A DNA stretch of 64,000 nt from Epiperipatus broadwayi (Eukaryota > Onychophora > Udeonychophora > Euonychophora > Peripatidae), in assembly GCA_028023455.1 (NCBI GenBank), contig JAQFVV010012447.1, forward strand, positions 64,001 to 128,000. Reading direction: 5' to 3'. The position numbers and the translations under genes were made by a program. This document shows, piece after piece, positions 45,851-58,964 of this stretch; position 1 is the stretch's first letter; each line of letters starts with the position of its first letter. The notes below the pieces were generated by a model, which was not told the origin of the DNA, ran no database searches, and worked only from the letters and a program-made list of their open reading frames with translations.

Positions 45851-45900
45851 AAAAGCTGATACTTAACCCAATGTTTTAGTATTGTTAGTCTCTTCCCTTT

Positions 45901-46014
45901 TTCAGTTGTTGCTGACCTGATCAGTGACAGATTACCACACAATTTGAACCAGTAATATTTAGAATCATAAATACTGGATTTAAATTAACCCTTTGATGAA
46001 CTAAGTTACCAGTT
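45901..46014 (-). repeat. Second-family tRNA-derived SINE, old copy
   Basis: On the minus strand, box A-like 'ttagttcatcaaagggtt', box B-like 'ctggttcaaattgt', then 'gtcactgatcaggtcagc', matching the tail of the copy at 32638-32741. Heavily diverged. Confidence 0.5.
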
Positions 46015-46604
46015 ATATCTCATGCTAGACTGCTGCTGGTCGGCAGAAAGAAGAGTGAAGAATAATCCCACATAATTCATTTATTAACAATTGAATAAAT
46101 TTAGAAAAGTATAAATAGTTTGAATTTTTCTAAAAACATTTAACAATTCAACTAGAAATAATCCCTCATATAACTACAAATATGACTGAATTTCTCTTAC
46201 ATTAACTTTTATCTGAAATTAACGTCAGCTAACATGTGTGTCTGTTGAATATAGGTAGTAATACTATAATATTATATTGTTAATAAAGTGTTTAACTTTA
46301 TATGTTTTACTATTAACACACACAAATACTTTGAAAATTACATCCTGGATAAATTTAAAAAAATCATTCTTAATTGGCAAACACTTCTAAAGTGTAAAAA
46401 AGATTTACTTTCAAAAAATACTTCTCTTTGAGTTCTTAACAATTATTTTTCCGCATGAATTTCTCTCAATGCTGGTTATTTCAAATTATTTCTTTATTTC
46501 AGATTGTAATTGTCTTTTAAAAATTCATCTTCTACGAAAACAGGATTTCGTTACATTTGATGCGTAAGTATATATGACAACGTGAATTATTTCCATTATC
46601 ATTA

Positions 46605-47102
46605 TATATATATATAAAGGGATTTAAACTTAGGATTTTTCAGTCTATATTCGTCCTTACTCCATCTTAAACAATCGACAAACATAACCACATATATGTG
46701 AAAGGGATAGATGGTCACCAATATACATCAGTTGGACCAGATTATAATCTCCCACGCATATATACAAGTGCTCTGCTTATATTAATATAGCAATTCTTTA
46801 AACTTTAATCGGTGGTTTTTCAATGAAATGAACAGTTAAATAGTTGGAAAGTTAAAAAGATTAAAGCCTGCTCATTAAAGTTTAAGGAATTGCTATCTTA
46901 ATATTAGCTGACCACTGACTGTATATATGTGTGAAAGATTGGTCCAACTAATGGGTGCTGGTTCTACACGAAATACGTATATTGGAGATCATCTATCTTT
47001 TTCACATTTATGTGGTCATGTGGATCGGTTGTTTAAGATGGAGTGGAGGACGAATATGGACTGAAAAATCCTAAGTTTAAATTCTTTTATTTACTTATAT
47101 AA
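46605..47102. repeat. F2 fold-back repeat, long copy
   Basis: The left arm 'ggatttaaacttaggatttt', 'tcagtctatattcgtcct', 'gtgaaagggatagatggtc' returns inversely as 'gatcatctatctttttcaca', 'ggacgaatatggactga', 'aaatcctaagtttaaatt'. Arms are about 230 bp. This is the fullest F2 in the window and shows that the single-arm F2 copies are half-elements. Confidence 0.85.
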
Positions 47103-50011
47103 GAAACATTCAGTACACAAAATGAATAGGCTAATTACATTATATATATATATAATTGTAATTAAAATGAATGCATTTTACTTTGTAATTTTATATATTG
47201 TTAGAGATTTAAAAACATATTTTATTCTATTAAATTTAATAAGAAGTGTCTGTATATCATAGTCAGCCAATTAATCATCCATCATTGGTTGGTAAATGAA
47301 TATTTAGCTATTCTTAGCTAGAGAGTAAAACAAGAATATAAAACTAAATAACTCCTCTCATCTGGTAATTCATAAATCTGATGAGTAATGTCTTCGTCAT
47401 TATTGTTCTTTTATGGTGGGCTATTGGTGAAGAATTAATCCTGTAGAGAGCTATTAGAATGGCTGTTTTTTTATATCCGTAATCCTTGTTGTGCAAATCG
47501 CAGTAACACTGTTCCGCATTCTGAGCTGCTAATTTAAACAATAAGAAATGCAGAGAATAACATTTCTTTTTTCTTATGATATGACACTTAAGTTCTTAAA
47601 AATTATTATAGCGTATCATACTATGAAGAATTGCAAATGATTTTAAGCATTATAATTATCAAGAGTTATGATTGATTATAGTACTCTATTAGATACTTAT
47701 TCTTATCTCTAGGAAGAATTTACATATATATGTGTGTGTGTGTGTAGCGTTGGACAAAATAACTGGAACATTGGCAACCTTTTAATATTTCATAGTACAG
47801 AATTGAAATATATACACACGTAACTTTTTTTTTCTTTTGTATACAGTGAAATTTAATTATTATTTATTCTTTTTTTCAAATTGTTGCTATTTTGGTCATG
47901 ACTATATATTTTAAGTATTTGCTTTTAAGTTAGTGGGTTTTTAAAGAACATGATTATGCCAATTTTCGTTTTATTAAAAAAATCTAGCAGTTCAAATAAG
48001 GATTTCTTAACAGTTCAAATGATTATATAACTAAGTACTTTTCATTACTCTTTATTTTAATTTAAAATTAGACAATATGTATACTAAAAAAAAAACATTA
48101 AAATTTGGCATATAATTTGTTAACAATGCATGCAATAATTCTGTAAGATATTCATTTGTCAATTGTGTTTATTGTTTTGAGTTTACAAACTTCCTTGTTG
48201 AGTATAATGACCCACAAGAATATGTTGTCCCAAAGATTGATATTAGTTTATAAGCAACTTTTTTCAAATGATGATACTTATGGCAATAATTCTTCGGTTT
48301 TCTGAATATAAATTAAATATCTATATTACTGAATTAAATTAATCGAAGAAGTTAGGGTTTGAAAGTCAAAGTAGAAGAAAATGATGACATTTGAATTAAA
48401 ACCGTACAAAGAATAATATCATTGGATGAAGTCCAAACAAGAACCGAACTCACAAGTTAAAACAGTGCATTATATTCCCAGAAAATGACAACAATAAAAT
48501 CATAGAAGTTGATGACATAAATTGCCACTGCAAAAAAAATGAAGCATGTATGGCTTCAAAATAAAATGTAAATACATCATGCTTATGTAAATTATATCAT
48601 GATTTTACTTTAAAAGTTTTATGAGAGCCATGTTGGAAAATCTAAAAACCTGCATGTGTTTCATGAACTGCAATTTGTCCATGGAGGATCTATGGTATAT
48701 ATGTTTTATTCTATACATTTTGGCATAATGAAAACATGACTAATCTTTGCAGGGCATTTGGTTCAGTCATTAACCACCATTTTCACCTATCTTTGAGCTG
48801 ACTGGTAGTCATATCAATGTAGTAATGTAATTCAAATTTAAGTACTGCTAATATGTTCTATTTGATATTAAAGTATGAATATAAAATTTAATGGAACTAT
48901 TTAATGAAATATACTGGTTCATTAATGTACAAGAGAGAGTTACATAGTATTTCTTTTTTTACTAGGAACTTTCCATACCTAAATATATAAATATGTAATA
49001 AACAATTTATCATCACTAAATATGATGTTAAGTGAAATTCTAATTAATCTTCAATTACATGTTTAGATAAGACTTTATTACAAATTTATATGTTCATTTG
49101 TGCATGGTTCCATATAAAAAATCAATGCTATATAACTATGTCTTGAGTGATAGTGAGACTTTGAAAATGAGTTTTATTACATCATGCTGCTATGTTATAC
49201 CTTCAAACTTTAACATCAAGTAGATTGCATTAGAACATGAATGATGTTGCTATGTTACCAAGATTGTTGGTTACTAAAAACTTGATAAATTATTTACATT
49301 AGAAGGCATTTACATGTGATATAGCCAGTTGTCAGAAATTTATTTCTCCAAAATATTACACATTATTTTGTATTGCATACTTTGAATATTATATAGTTGT
49401 GAAGTTGTTGTTTGTTTATAGTATCATTAAAATGAGCAGTTAATTGCTCTGCCTAGTCAATATAACTTAGCGCCAATTTGAGTGAAGCTAAAAAAACATC
49501 TCCATGGATTGAATATTCACTTCTCTTTTTATCAGTGACTAATATTATAAAATGGACCATGGATGGAAATGGATTAATTTTTTGCCTATTTTGTAGATAG
49601 ACTAGAAGGTGTTGCATTTATATAGTTGATGCATATAAGTTCATCCCTTCAAAGTATTTCATAGTAAATTTTAATTTGAAGTTTAAAGTTTATATCTGTG
49701 CTGGAGACAATGTCTACTTTAGTAAATGATTAGTAATAATCATTGCTGTATTAATCTGAACTTGATGGTGTTAAAGATGTGGGAGGAGTGAGTTTGTCAC
49801 TTGCAATTCAAAATGTAATTATTTATTATAGATAAATACTTTTTGTATAATAAATGTATGAGAGATGATGACCGGGGTCAACTGATGATGGCCGGTTTAG
49901 CACGAAATGCATCTTGGGGGTCATTTGTTTTTTATTGTATCTTTATATAAATGAATTTAAAAGAATGTAAGGAAGAATTGAAGTTATGTAATATATTTGT
50001 ATAATAAATAG
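47103..50011. other. AT-rich DNA with minor repeats
   Basis: No supported gene; the minus-strand 65-codon frame at 47344-47541 has no splice or start support. Contains a (TG) microsatellite near 47729-47746. About 49862-49925 holds an F2-like fragment ('caactgatgatggccggttt'). 49490-49620 shares 'catctccatg' and 'ggaaatgg.tta.tttttt' with 58520-58650, a low-copy old repeat. Confidence 0.45.
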
Positions 50012-52435
50012 TGTACCGGTCGAAAAACACACATCGATCCAACAAACCCCTGAATACAGGTAAAGTACCTCGAGTCCAACCATGTACAAGATATATAAAG
50101 CAGGTACATTGTGGATTCTGCCCTATTTACTTATATCCTCAGGTCAAAGATCTAATCAATAGCCTTTCTCGATGATACGATCGAATTCCTTTACTTTCAC
50201 CGTCCCAGCAGCTGGGTCTTAAAGCATGAGATTCAATTTAATTATATATTTTAGTGAGAACTTGGGTGATTGGTTGATAGATATATTTAAAAATCAAAAT
50301 TTATTTAAAATAAAAGTAAATAAAATGATTCGAGAAACACTGGAAGTTTGGTTTTAGTTATATATATATTTAAAAATCATTTAGCATTTTACATTACTCT
50401 AACTCAAGCTCTTTTAAAAAAACAAAAATACAATCTTTAAATTAACTTTATAAATCATACAAATTCTTGAAGAATTTATATTAGCGGTTATCTTTTACAT
50501 TGTTTAGTTTATATATTTTTACTTTTGGTTATAGTTCTTTGCCTTTAAAATAAGACAAAAATAATTTTATAATTAAATGATCATGGATTTTACAATTCCC
50601 CGTGCACATTTAGTACATGCTTGCAATATAGCGCCAGGTTTAAACATCAACCTAATGCACATATATAAGAATGACTATTTTCATGAATTCTTTATACAAG
50701 ATTTAAAAAAAAAAAAACATTTCTGTTGAAAAGGACATTAATTAAATAGATGATTATAATAAGACTAATTTGACGTCTTACTCCACTAACATATAACAGA
50801 AAAAAAATAATTTTCTTTTCTTTTTATAAAATTAATAATTCAATGACTAATTTTTGATGACATTAGTGGACCTTGCTGGAATAGCTTATAACTACCTTTA
50901 CAGTGATTAAAACTGTAAGCTGTTATAACAAAAAAAAAAAAATAGATCAGTTAATTATCAAGCAAACAAGCCACTTTAGTTGGACTTACAACTAAAATCA
51001 AACCTATAAGAACTATATCATGAATTAGCCAAAACCAAACGATTTTAACCAATTACAAAAACTAATAAAAGAGTTGATTACTCAGATCGAAGATCCTTTC
51101 ATAGAATCAGTTCCCTATGGCTTATGTATTAGATAGGCAAAAGAAAAACAGAACAATATCGGGTTAATAAATATACGAATGCAAAGGAGAGAAGAAACGT
51201 AAGTAAGAACATACGGGCCGGATTACGGACACTCGTATGCCTATTCCAACGAAGAATAAAAGGGAAATCGATACATCCACATGTTGTGTCCATATACCGA
51301 TAGGAGATAGGATTTATGGAGAGCCAACATGCCCGCCTATATGGGTATCATGCCGGCAAACCAACTCTATCTCAGCTACGCTATCTGATTCACAGACGTA
51401 TGCAAAAGCGGAAGCTAACAATGAAACACCAAATGAATGACCGTTTTAGGTCTGTCCATGATACTCCAAGCATTCTTTATTAACCCTAGATCTTATAATC
51501 ATTAAATACGAATGAATTATAATTAAATAGCCTTAAAATGATCTAATACTGCATAGAGACCAACCTGCGTAACCAACTATTTTATATAAATATTTAACCT
51601 ACAAAAAAAAAAAAACATACATATAGAAATAAGGGAATTTAATTCTCGAAAAAATCCCCCCTTCCCTCTTTCCTAACTTAAAAAAAAGGCAAGATAATTA
51701 ACTGACGCTATCCAGTGGTGCTGTTACTAGGTCAAAAATCTATAGCATATTTTATTCTGTTTTGAATTACAGAAATATAAAATAAGAGAATCCCATTCTG
51801 GGAAATCTCTAATAAATTTATTTGAAATTACAGTAGATTTGTTTATTTTGAAATATATATATTCGACATAACCTCACTTGCAAAAATAGATCAACTTACT
51901 TTACTTTTAAAATCAAATCGTTCTTTGTTAAAATTCCCTTTCCCTAATAAAACACAATTTGCTCTCTTAGCAAATTACTCTCTTTAAGTCCCCGCAAGTG
52001 AAGCTTGTCGAAATACAAAATATCAAAGCATGAAATAATCTCATGCTAAAAATTAATATAAAACAAATAAATAAATTCATATTCAATTAATTATATATAT
52101 TAAAAATTGAAAATTATAGTGAGTTTGAGTTAATGAAATATTATAATTTAAAAGAAAAGGGTTAAAGAATCAGTTTAAAAGATTTTCGATCAACAATAAC
52201 TTTTGACATTTTTTTCTAAAGATTTACGAAATTACATTAATATTCTTATGATAATAGTTTCTTCTAACTTCTTGATGAAAGTATAAATTTTCAGCTCTTC
52301 GGCATTTTACTTTGGGGTTCCCTGGGATGAGTTCTGCAGGCGAACATTGGTGGCAGATGGCTTCTTTGAAGGCAGGTTTGGACAACAGCATAACGGAAGA
52401 TTTTCAGGTCTCAGGAAAGAAAAGGCAGTGATTTA

Positions 52436-52446
52436 CCCTTTTTATA
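52436..52446 (-). promoter_or_regulatory. Probable TATA box of the solo LTR
   Basis: TATAAAAAGGG on the minus strand, about 640 bp inside the U3 end, comparable to about 730 bp in the 2750-bp LTR. A solo LTR keeps its promoter and would transcribe antisense to the host exons. Confidence 0.55.
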
Positions 52447-53051
52447 CTCGATCATCATGTCGTGCAGACTTCTACAACTTTCTTTCTGTCTGTTCTCTGT
52501 CTGGTCTTTTTTTTTCTCTTCTCAAAAAGGGCCACTATTTGTAACTTCCTACTTGTATTCAATTTCTGCTGCCTCAGGTGTTTTTCAATGTTAAAACAAT
52601 AGCAATTATGCTTTTATTCTAATTTTAGAAAGTTTGTACCTCGATAAGAATTTACAGATTTCAATATAATTTTATGTTCATTTTGATTTTAGATAACGAT
52701 GTAGAATTTTGGTAATTTATCAATGCTTTTAATTTAAACATTTATTTTAAACTTCTTATCGAGGTACAAATGTTTCCAAAAGGCCATCTTGGATTCTTGA
52801 ACTAAAAATAAAGCATCTTAAACATACATATATAAAATATATAAAAAAATTCAAAATTTATTACTTGAATTTTTTTTCTTTTTAATAATAAAAATGGAAT
52901 AATAGTGTTAGTATAATTATATATATATATGATCCAAAATAAATTTTAGGATTTATTCAGGATAGTTAAAAAAATGTTAAAAATAATTTTTTTAGAATAA
53001 TAAAATAAAAAGCAAACGTTAGTAAAATAAATAATTAGGTGGGTCAGACTG

Positions 53052-53086
53052 TGAAACGGCAAATCTGAATCAGATTTACCATTTCA
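53052..53086. repeat. Terminal hairpin of the solo LTR
   Basis: A 35-bp near-palindrome: 17-bp arms match at 15 positions around a single A. Both mismatches would be G-U pairs in RNA of the minus (element) strand. Same position and design as 7831-7867 and 13345-13381, but different stem sequence. Confidence 0.7.
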
Positions 53087-53369
53087 ATAGTAAGAACAAC
53101 TATTATTAGTATAATAAGCACTAGGTGAATTTGGTGTACTCTTGTATGTATAAGTTTTGAGATTGTTTACCACTATACAATGTAAAATAACAGCCTAGTC
53201 CTCTTATAGTATACATGTATTTCAGCTAAACAGTGTTATTAGATCAGGTAATGGTTTCAAGGCTGTTATCACAAAATAGCAATGCAAATTTTGTACTTGT
53301 GTCTTAAAGTGATCTGTTGTTTTAAAAGATGAATATATTAACACATTTACACATGCTCATATATATATA

Positions 53370-54236
53370 TAGGTAGTTCTCTACTTTTGGTACCTTCTAT
53401 TTTTGCACAATTCGCTATTTCATACACATTTCATACTTTTGATTTTTATCAATATACATGATAAAACACGTACTTTCAAGTAATGATTCTCCCTTTCTCA
53501 TGGACTATTAGTCACTAGTCTTTCCCCTACTCTCTGACATTAATCACCATTTTTGGCATCACACATTCAGTCTTGAGCAAAGATGTTTTGAGTTAGCACA
53601 TGTATAAGTTGTGTCTTGTCAGTTTATGTTAGAAAATGTTATCACTTTATGTACATTTCTGTTTTGGTGAAAAAAATTCTCCCTTATTAATTCATAAACA
53701 TGAGTGAAAAAAAGAGACTATATTGATATGGACAAAAAGAAATGAAGGCCCCTCACAATCTCCATATGATTGAGGCAAAGATGGCAAATTGTTTGCTTCA
53801 GTCGATCGTTCGTATAATTTAAGTCAACAATATGTTCAATCATGAAAATCAATAACAAAATTAATGAATATTTCCAAATTCATATACTGTCAAGTTAACC
53901 TTCATTATGCTTTTAAACTTTTTAAATATTATTTGTCTAGATCTTATACACATATGATTGTGTTGTGCATATCTATATACTGTATTTAGCCTCATTTTTT
54001 CTCAATTAAAATAAAATTTTAGACAAAAAATGTTTTTGAAGTATGAAAATTTATTATATATTAAGAATTTTTTAAACTTTTTGTTTATAAAATAGAAACA
54101 TAATGTTTAACATATATATACATGTATTTTAAAAATCCTGTTTGATGTTTTTTAAATATTGCTCTACTTTCATACAATTCAACTTTCATACACATTTCAA
54201 AAACCAATTAGGTATGAAAGTAAAGGATTGCCTCTA
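53370..54236 (+). mobile_element. Pogo/Tigger-like DNA transposon relic
   Basis: The left end 'aggtagttctctacttttgg' and right end 'aaagtaaaggattgcctcta' are imperfect inverted repeats resembling Tigger-type termini (CAGG.A.TCCTC...). Both lie next to TA, the target of this superfamily. An interior frame begins 'MSEKKRLY' near 53700. Further on, with stops and shifts, it shows a segment like the N-terminal DNA-binding region of pogo transposases ('STICSIMKINNKINEYF' in place of 'STV..I.K....I.E'). No DDE core remains, so it is an internally deleted or decayed element. Confidence 0.5.
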
Positions 54237-54586
54237 TATTGTGTTTAAATTGACAAGGCATTTTATTAAACATCTCATATAAAGAAGAAGCAATTATGAT
54301 CTTATTTGTAGCTTTATATGAATTAATAAATAATACCCATTGCTAAATTAAATATGTAATAAATAGTGTCTTTAATATAAGCTTTACAATTTCTAACCAT
54401 GATTCAACATAATGAAACAGATGAGTTATCTACATTACACACCATTGTCAGACATGTTGTTTGTAAATGAAGTAAATGATACTATTATTTATTCACAATC
54501 ACATACATACACACACAGATATATATGTATTACAAAGAAATCAAGTACTATGTCATGACCTAATTTAACAAGCTTGTACTATAAAT
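54237..54586. other. AT-rich DNA, no gene
   Basis: Only a short (AC)/(AT) microsatellite near 54500-54525. Confidence 0.5.
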
Positions 54587-54840
54587 ATTATATATAGAGC
54601 TCACAAATAAGCTCTTAACAAGCTCTGCAGAAATCCCCAATCCCAGACTGTTTTCTGCTACTGGTTTACTCAGTGAAGTGCTCAAATATTCAAGCATTGT
54701 AAGTGTTAGGATATTCAAGAATTAGATAATGCTTGAATATCCTAGCACTTCACTGAGGAAGCCAGTAGCAGAAACTGGTCTCGGATTGGGGATATTCTGC
54801 AATACTTGTTAAGAGCTTATTTGCGAGCTCTATATATAAT
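54587..54840. repeat. Fold-back MITE F4 (254 bp)
   Basis: Ends 'attatatatagagctc' and 'gagctctatatataat' are exact inverses. Pairing continues through 'aaataagctcttaacaag', 'ccaatcc.aga', 'ttctgctact' and 'cacttcactgag', then past 'tgaatat' to a short centre near 54710. Arms are about 110-120 bp, one of the cleanest hairpins in the window. Confidence 0.88.
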
Positions 54841-55551
54841 GTATATGTATGTATTGCTACGAAGATTTTTAGATTAAAAATTAAAATTTAAAATAAGTTT
54901 CTTGGAAAACTGGCTTCAATCTTCTGTGTTGGAAAAAAATGATTTGTGAACTATGAAAAAAATCTTGAAATTTCCCCCCAAAAACAAATAATTTCAACAA
55001 ATATAAGAAAACTTAATTTTATTCCAGCCTTAAGGAGACTAAGTATTCTACTCTGTCATCACTGTCTAGCAATAATTTTCCAAAGTCAATTCACAAATTT
55101 GTTTTAAAGTTTCTCAGATTGTGATTGGTCAAATCTCTGATAAGAAATGTTTAATAAAATACTTTATACTTGCTTTTGTTATTTATTTGTGTAACAATAT
55201 TATGAGTTATCAAAATCTTAGCTTGACAAGGATGAATGAAATTTTCTGTATCTATGAATCAGGATCATTTTAAACAACAAAGTTCTTTTAGATTCTTTAA
55301 CCTTTTAATGGTGTTCTCCGGTGTAAGATGGTCATGGCTTCAAGTCGCTCAAAAACTGGCAATTTTTACATTATTGCAGCGAATTTATGCTCATTTTAAA
55401 GCTTAAAAAGTACTGTAAGATGCTGCCCTCTTTAGAATTATTTTACAAGTAAAAAAAATCAATGATATTGAAATTTGAAACTACAATAATTGGAGAAGGT
55501 AGGCTTTCCTAGATGCTGATTGCTTGGTTCTTATTTTGAACAAAAGAAGAG
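54841..55551. other. Non-coding DNA
   Basis: Slightly less AT-rich near 55300-55380, no open frame and no recognised repeat. Confidence 0.5.
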
Positions 55552-55990
55552 CACCTGTCAATGATTTTTACCACTCCAACTTCTTTGTTTTGATTTTCAA
55601 AATGAAAATGAATGTTTTAGAGTGTTTTTTTAATATTTTTTTACATATTATAAATTATTTTGATAAAATATGCTGAAAATATAATTATTTTAGAAAAATA
55701 GTTAAGATTTTAGTAAAAATTCTTTACTTTTACACGAACATAAATTGAAAAAGAAATCAGATCTGTTAACAATTTTAACACTTGTCAACAATTTTCATCG
55801 CCCCAAGCTCTTTATTTGATTTTCAAATGAAAATGAATGTTTTAAAATATTTTTTTGATACTTTTTACATATTATAAATTATTTTAATAAAATATGCTGG
55901 AAATATAATTACTTTAGAAAAATATAAGATTTTAGTAAAAAAATTATTTACTTTTACACGAACATAAATTGAGAAAGAAAATCACTGACA
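55552..55990. repeat. Tandem duplication of a ~227-bp unit
   Basis: Unit 1 starts cacctgtcaa at 55552; unit 2 starts cacttgtcaa at 55779. Shared segments include 'aaatgaaaatgaatgtttta', 'acatattataaattatttt', 'aaaatatgctg' and 'cttttacacgaacataaatt'. Moderate divergence shows an old event. Confidence 0.8.
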
Positions 55991-57135
55991 TACTCAACAT
56001 TTGTGAATGCTCTTTTGAGGTTCTCCACTATAAAATATTTTTATAATTATAAATACAAATTTATTTTTGAAAAAACTTTTGTTCACTTTCATATTTGGAC
56101 AAATTATTAATTTGCTTTTACAAACAAAACTAAAATAAATATATTAAAAGATGAATATATTTTTGCAGCTGATTCTGTAATTGACCAATCAAAAGTTTAG
56201 AGTTTTATCTCAGTCAACCAAGCAAACACTACCCCCAAAATGGGGCCTAATAAAATAGAAAACACAAGACAAGTTCAACCACTGTTAACTAATAAGCAGT
56301 TACATGGATAGAAGATACTAAAAATCTGCCCCCAATATACAGTTCAACAAGTCAGTCAAGATTATTGGTTATTAGATTATGTAAGATGTCAAAAGGCCAT
56401 ATTAGACTAAGAACACTAAAAAATGGTGTTACATAGTCTTATTTTAATAATAAGATTCAATAACTTTAAAGAGCATGGTTTTGTTCATGATTAAAATTTA
56501 TTTATTGCCAATAAATTCAAATTATTATTTAGCTTGACTTTTAAAAGATCCTGTGGTCTGTTTAAAGATGATCTTGAGACAAATCTTCAATTTCCAATGG
56601 AATAAAGATAATTTGCTTCATCGAAGGCACAAATATTTGAATTGCTAAACTTTCAAATCTTTCAAAATATTTAGCTTTATGAAAATATTGGAAATATTTT
56701 TATAAATTATTACTTCTTCCACATGTAACCAATGTTGTGATCTGTTATTCTTTTATAAAAAAAAAAAAAAAGCTTTCTGTAGCTCTTTTTATATATATAT
56801 ATATATATTAATGGTTCCAGAAGAACCTCATCAGCAGAATAACTAACAGGGATCTTTTTTCAGATACAAATGATTGATAAAGGTGGATATAGTTTTTAAC
56901 ATTAGAAAGTTATTTTTGGTTAGTAAAATAATCAACAATGTCTACTACAAGAGCAATAATGTAGGTTTATTTTGATTTCTTGTAATATAAGTAGCTGTTG
57001 ATTTTAATTTTTTAAAATATTCACACCATATTCCCAATTGAATATTCACTACCAGGGTTGTAATAATAGGAGTGTGTAAATTTTTTGTGATATTGATTTA
57101 CAAATAGTTTATCAAATGGACAGACATATGATGTT
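55991..57135. other. AT-rich DNA, no gene
   Basis: Includes an (AT) microsatellite at about 56790-56808. Nothing else recognised. Confidence 0.5.
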
Positions 57136-57220
57136 TGAGGACCAGAAGTGACAGATTGAGCTGTGATCCATAGTTGTTATTTCTAGAACATACCACCCAA
57201 CCATTATACTAAACTCCACA
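57136..57220 (-). repeat. tRNA-like SINE fragment, first of an inverted pair
   Basis: Minus strand 'tagtataatggttgggtgg' (box A-like) then 'agctcaatctgtcacttctgg' region. The same 'caatctgtcacttctgg' lies in plus orientation at 57439-57455, so two SINE copies face each other about 160 bp apart. Confidence 0.5.
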
Positions 57221-57379
57221 AGACAATAGAAAAACTTAAAAATAAATCATCTTTAATAATACTATTTTATTTGGCAGCCCCTAAGTACTGGAAGAAGGGA
57301 GAGATAAAAGAATAGTTGCTTAGAGGATAAGTTATGTATCTGAGAATCCATTTTAGTTTACCATGATAGCTTTCCTAAT

Positions 57380-57465
57380 TGGCTTAGTCTAGTGGTAGAG
57401 ATGTGGATATAAGAACTAAAGGCTTGTGAGTCACAGTTCAATCTGTCACTTCTGGTGATCATCTT
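57380..57465 (+). repeat. tRNA-like SINE fragment, second of the pair
   Basis: Plus strand 'ttagtctagtggtagagatg' (box A-like) and 'cagttcaatctgtcacttct' (box B-like and tail). Inverse partner of 57136-57220. Confidence 0.55.
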
Positions 57466-58964
57466 CCAAGCAACAAATCAAACAATTATTTTTTTTACCA
57501 TGACAGGAGTTTTTTAAAAAAATAAGCAATATATAAGTGGATCCTTTCCCCCCCACTTTAAAATTAATAAAGTTATTTCATTTGGACTTATTATATGGAT
57601 ATTTGAAGAATTATTCTATACCATTTATAATACTAGGAGTAAAAGTATTGGTATAAGACATCATATGAATATATGAAGTAGAATGTGTTAAATTGATTGA
57701 TTGCTTATAAGAATGAAGAACTTTAGATTGATACACATTTGCTTATAAAAACTCAAACACAAAATTTTGTAAAAGTTTTATGCCTAGTAGTCAAATTAGT
57801 TTTTTGTAAATGTAAGCACAGATAATGAAGATCTATATCAATATAAATGAAGATAGAAATGTGGACATAGGTAATTGTATATGTCTACATATTAATATGA
57901 CAAATTTAATCCTACAAAGAAAAATAGAGAGTTATGTATACATTTATATAGGTTATATACTATTAAGTAATCTAATGAATGTACTTTGCTGAGGCATTCA
58001 AATAGCACAACATGAACAAAAGATAATTAATACAATAATTTCAAGATTCATACTTTTGGAATGTTTTTACTTTTATTTTAATATGACCCAAATAAAATAT
58101 TTCTATAAATAAACACCTTTAAAATTGGATTATTATATTTTTCTAAGAATTAGCTGAAAGAATGGCACAATGATTATGATTTGAATTTATAATTGATATT
58201 GATGACATCAAAGGGCCATCAGAAACCTTGGTTATTGACTATAATCATTTCATAACTAACCTATTCTACTGCATATACAACTTTACTATATGATCTTTAT
58301 TTCCCATAAGGCTAATTTTATTGAATATGGCATTTAATTAATACTGAATTGTCATATACATTTCTATAAAGGTTAATAAATATATTTCTATTTATAATAT
58401 CTTATAAACATGATTATATATAACCAAAATAATATTCAAATTTTCTGACCACCATCTATATTAAATGAAATATCTCATAGTATTTATATCTGTAAATGTA
58501 AATTATGGTAATTTGCACAAGGCTGCATAAAAATCTCCATGTATAGTATGTTTGCTCTCATGGGTATCATTATTTAAATTCAGTTCACATAATTAAATCA
58601 TGAGCTGCAGATAGAAATGGGTTTATTTTTTGTCTATTTTGCAGATATATGTTACTATGATTAAGGGAATTTAATTTGATATACATACTACTAAGAAATC
58701 TTGATGACTAAAAATATATATATAAACTTCTAATAATTTTAGTGTTCCATGAATGTTTATATGTTAAATCATAAGTTCCAGCAACTAAGTGGTTAGCATA
58801 TGTGAATCACATTATGCAATTTTTATGCTTAAATAAACCAATAGAATATTAACAATCTGTTTTTAAAAACAACAGTACAATTAAGTATTCCATTTAGTAC
58901 TCAAGTGTAGATTGCATTGTCAAAAGATTGTTCGCACAATCTTCTATTCTCAATACTTTTATAT
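57466..58964. other. AT-rich DNA, old low-copy repeat
   Basis: No gene. 58520-58650 is related to 49490-49620 (see that interval). Confidence 0.45.

Larger units (their letters stand above)
50012..53086 (-). repeat. Solo LTR (3075 bp) related to the gag-only element
   Basis: Starts TGTACCGGTC and ends ACCATTTCA on the plus strand, flanked by ATAG at 50008-50011 and 53087-53090 (or AATAG if the end A is shared). It mirrors the 2750-bp LTR: TGTA.C.GTC start, a 35-bp hairpin at the U3 end, a minus-strand TATAAAAAGGG box at 52436-52446, and a long R-U5. The bulk sequence differs, so it is a sister family. No internal region or second LTR exists in the window, so it is a recombination product. 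Small plus-strand frames at 51237-51440 and 52347-52544 are antisense and not believed. Confidence 0.8.

Noticed and set aside
51237-52544. Plus-strand frames in the solo LTR (51237-51440, 52347-52544)
   Set aside because: Antisense to the LTR's own direction, short, no recognised motif.
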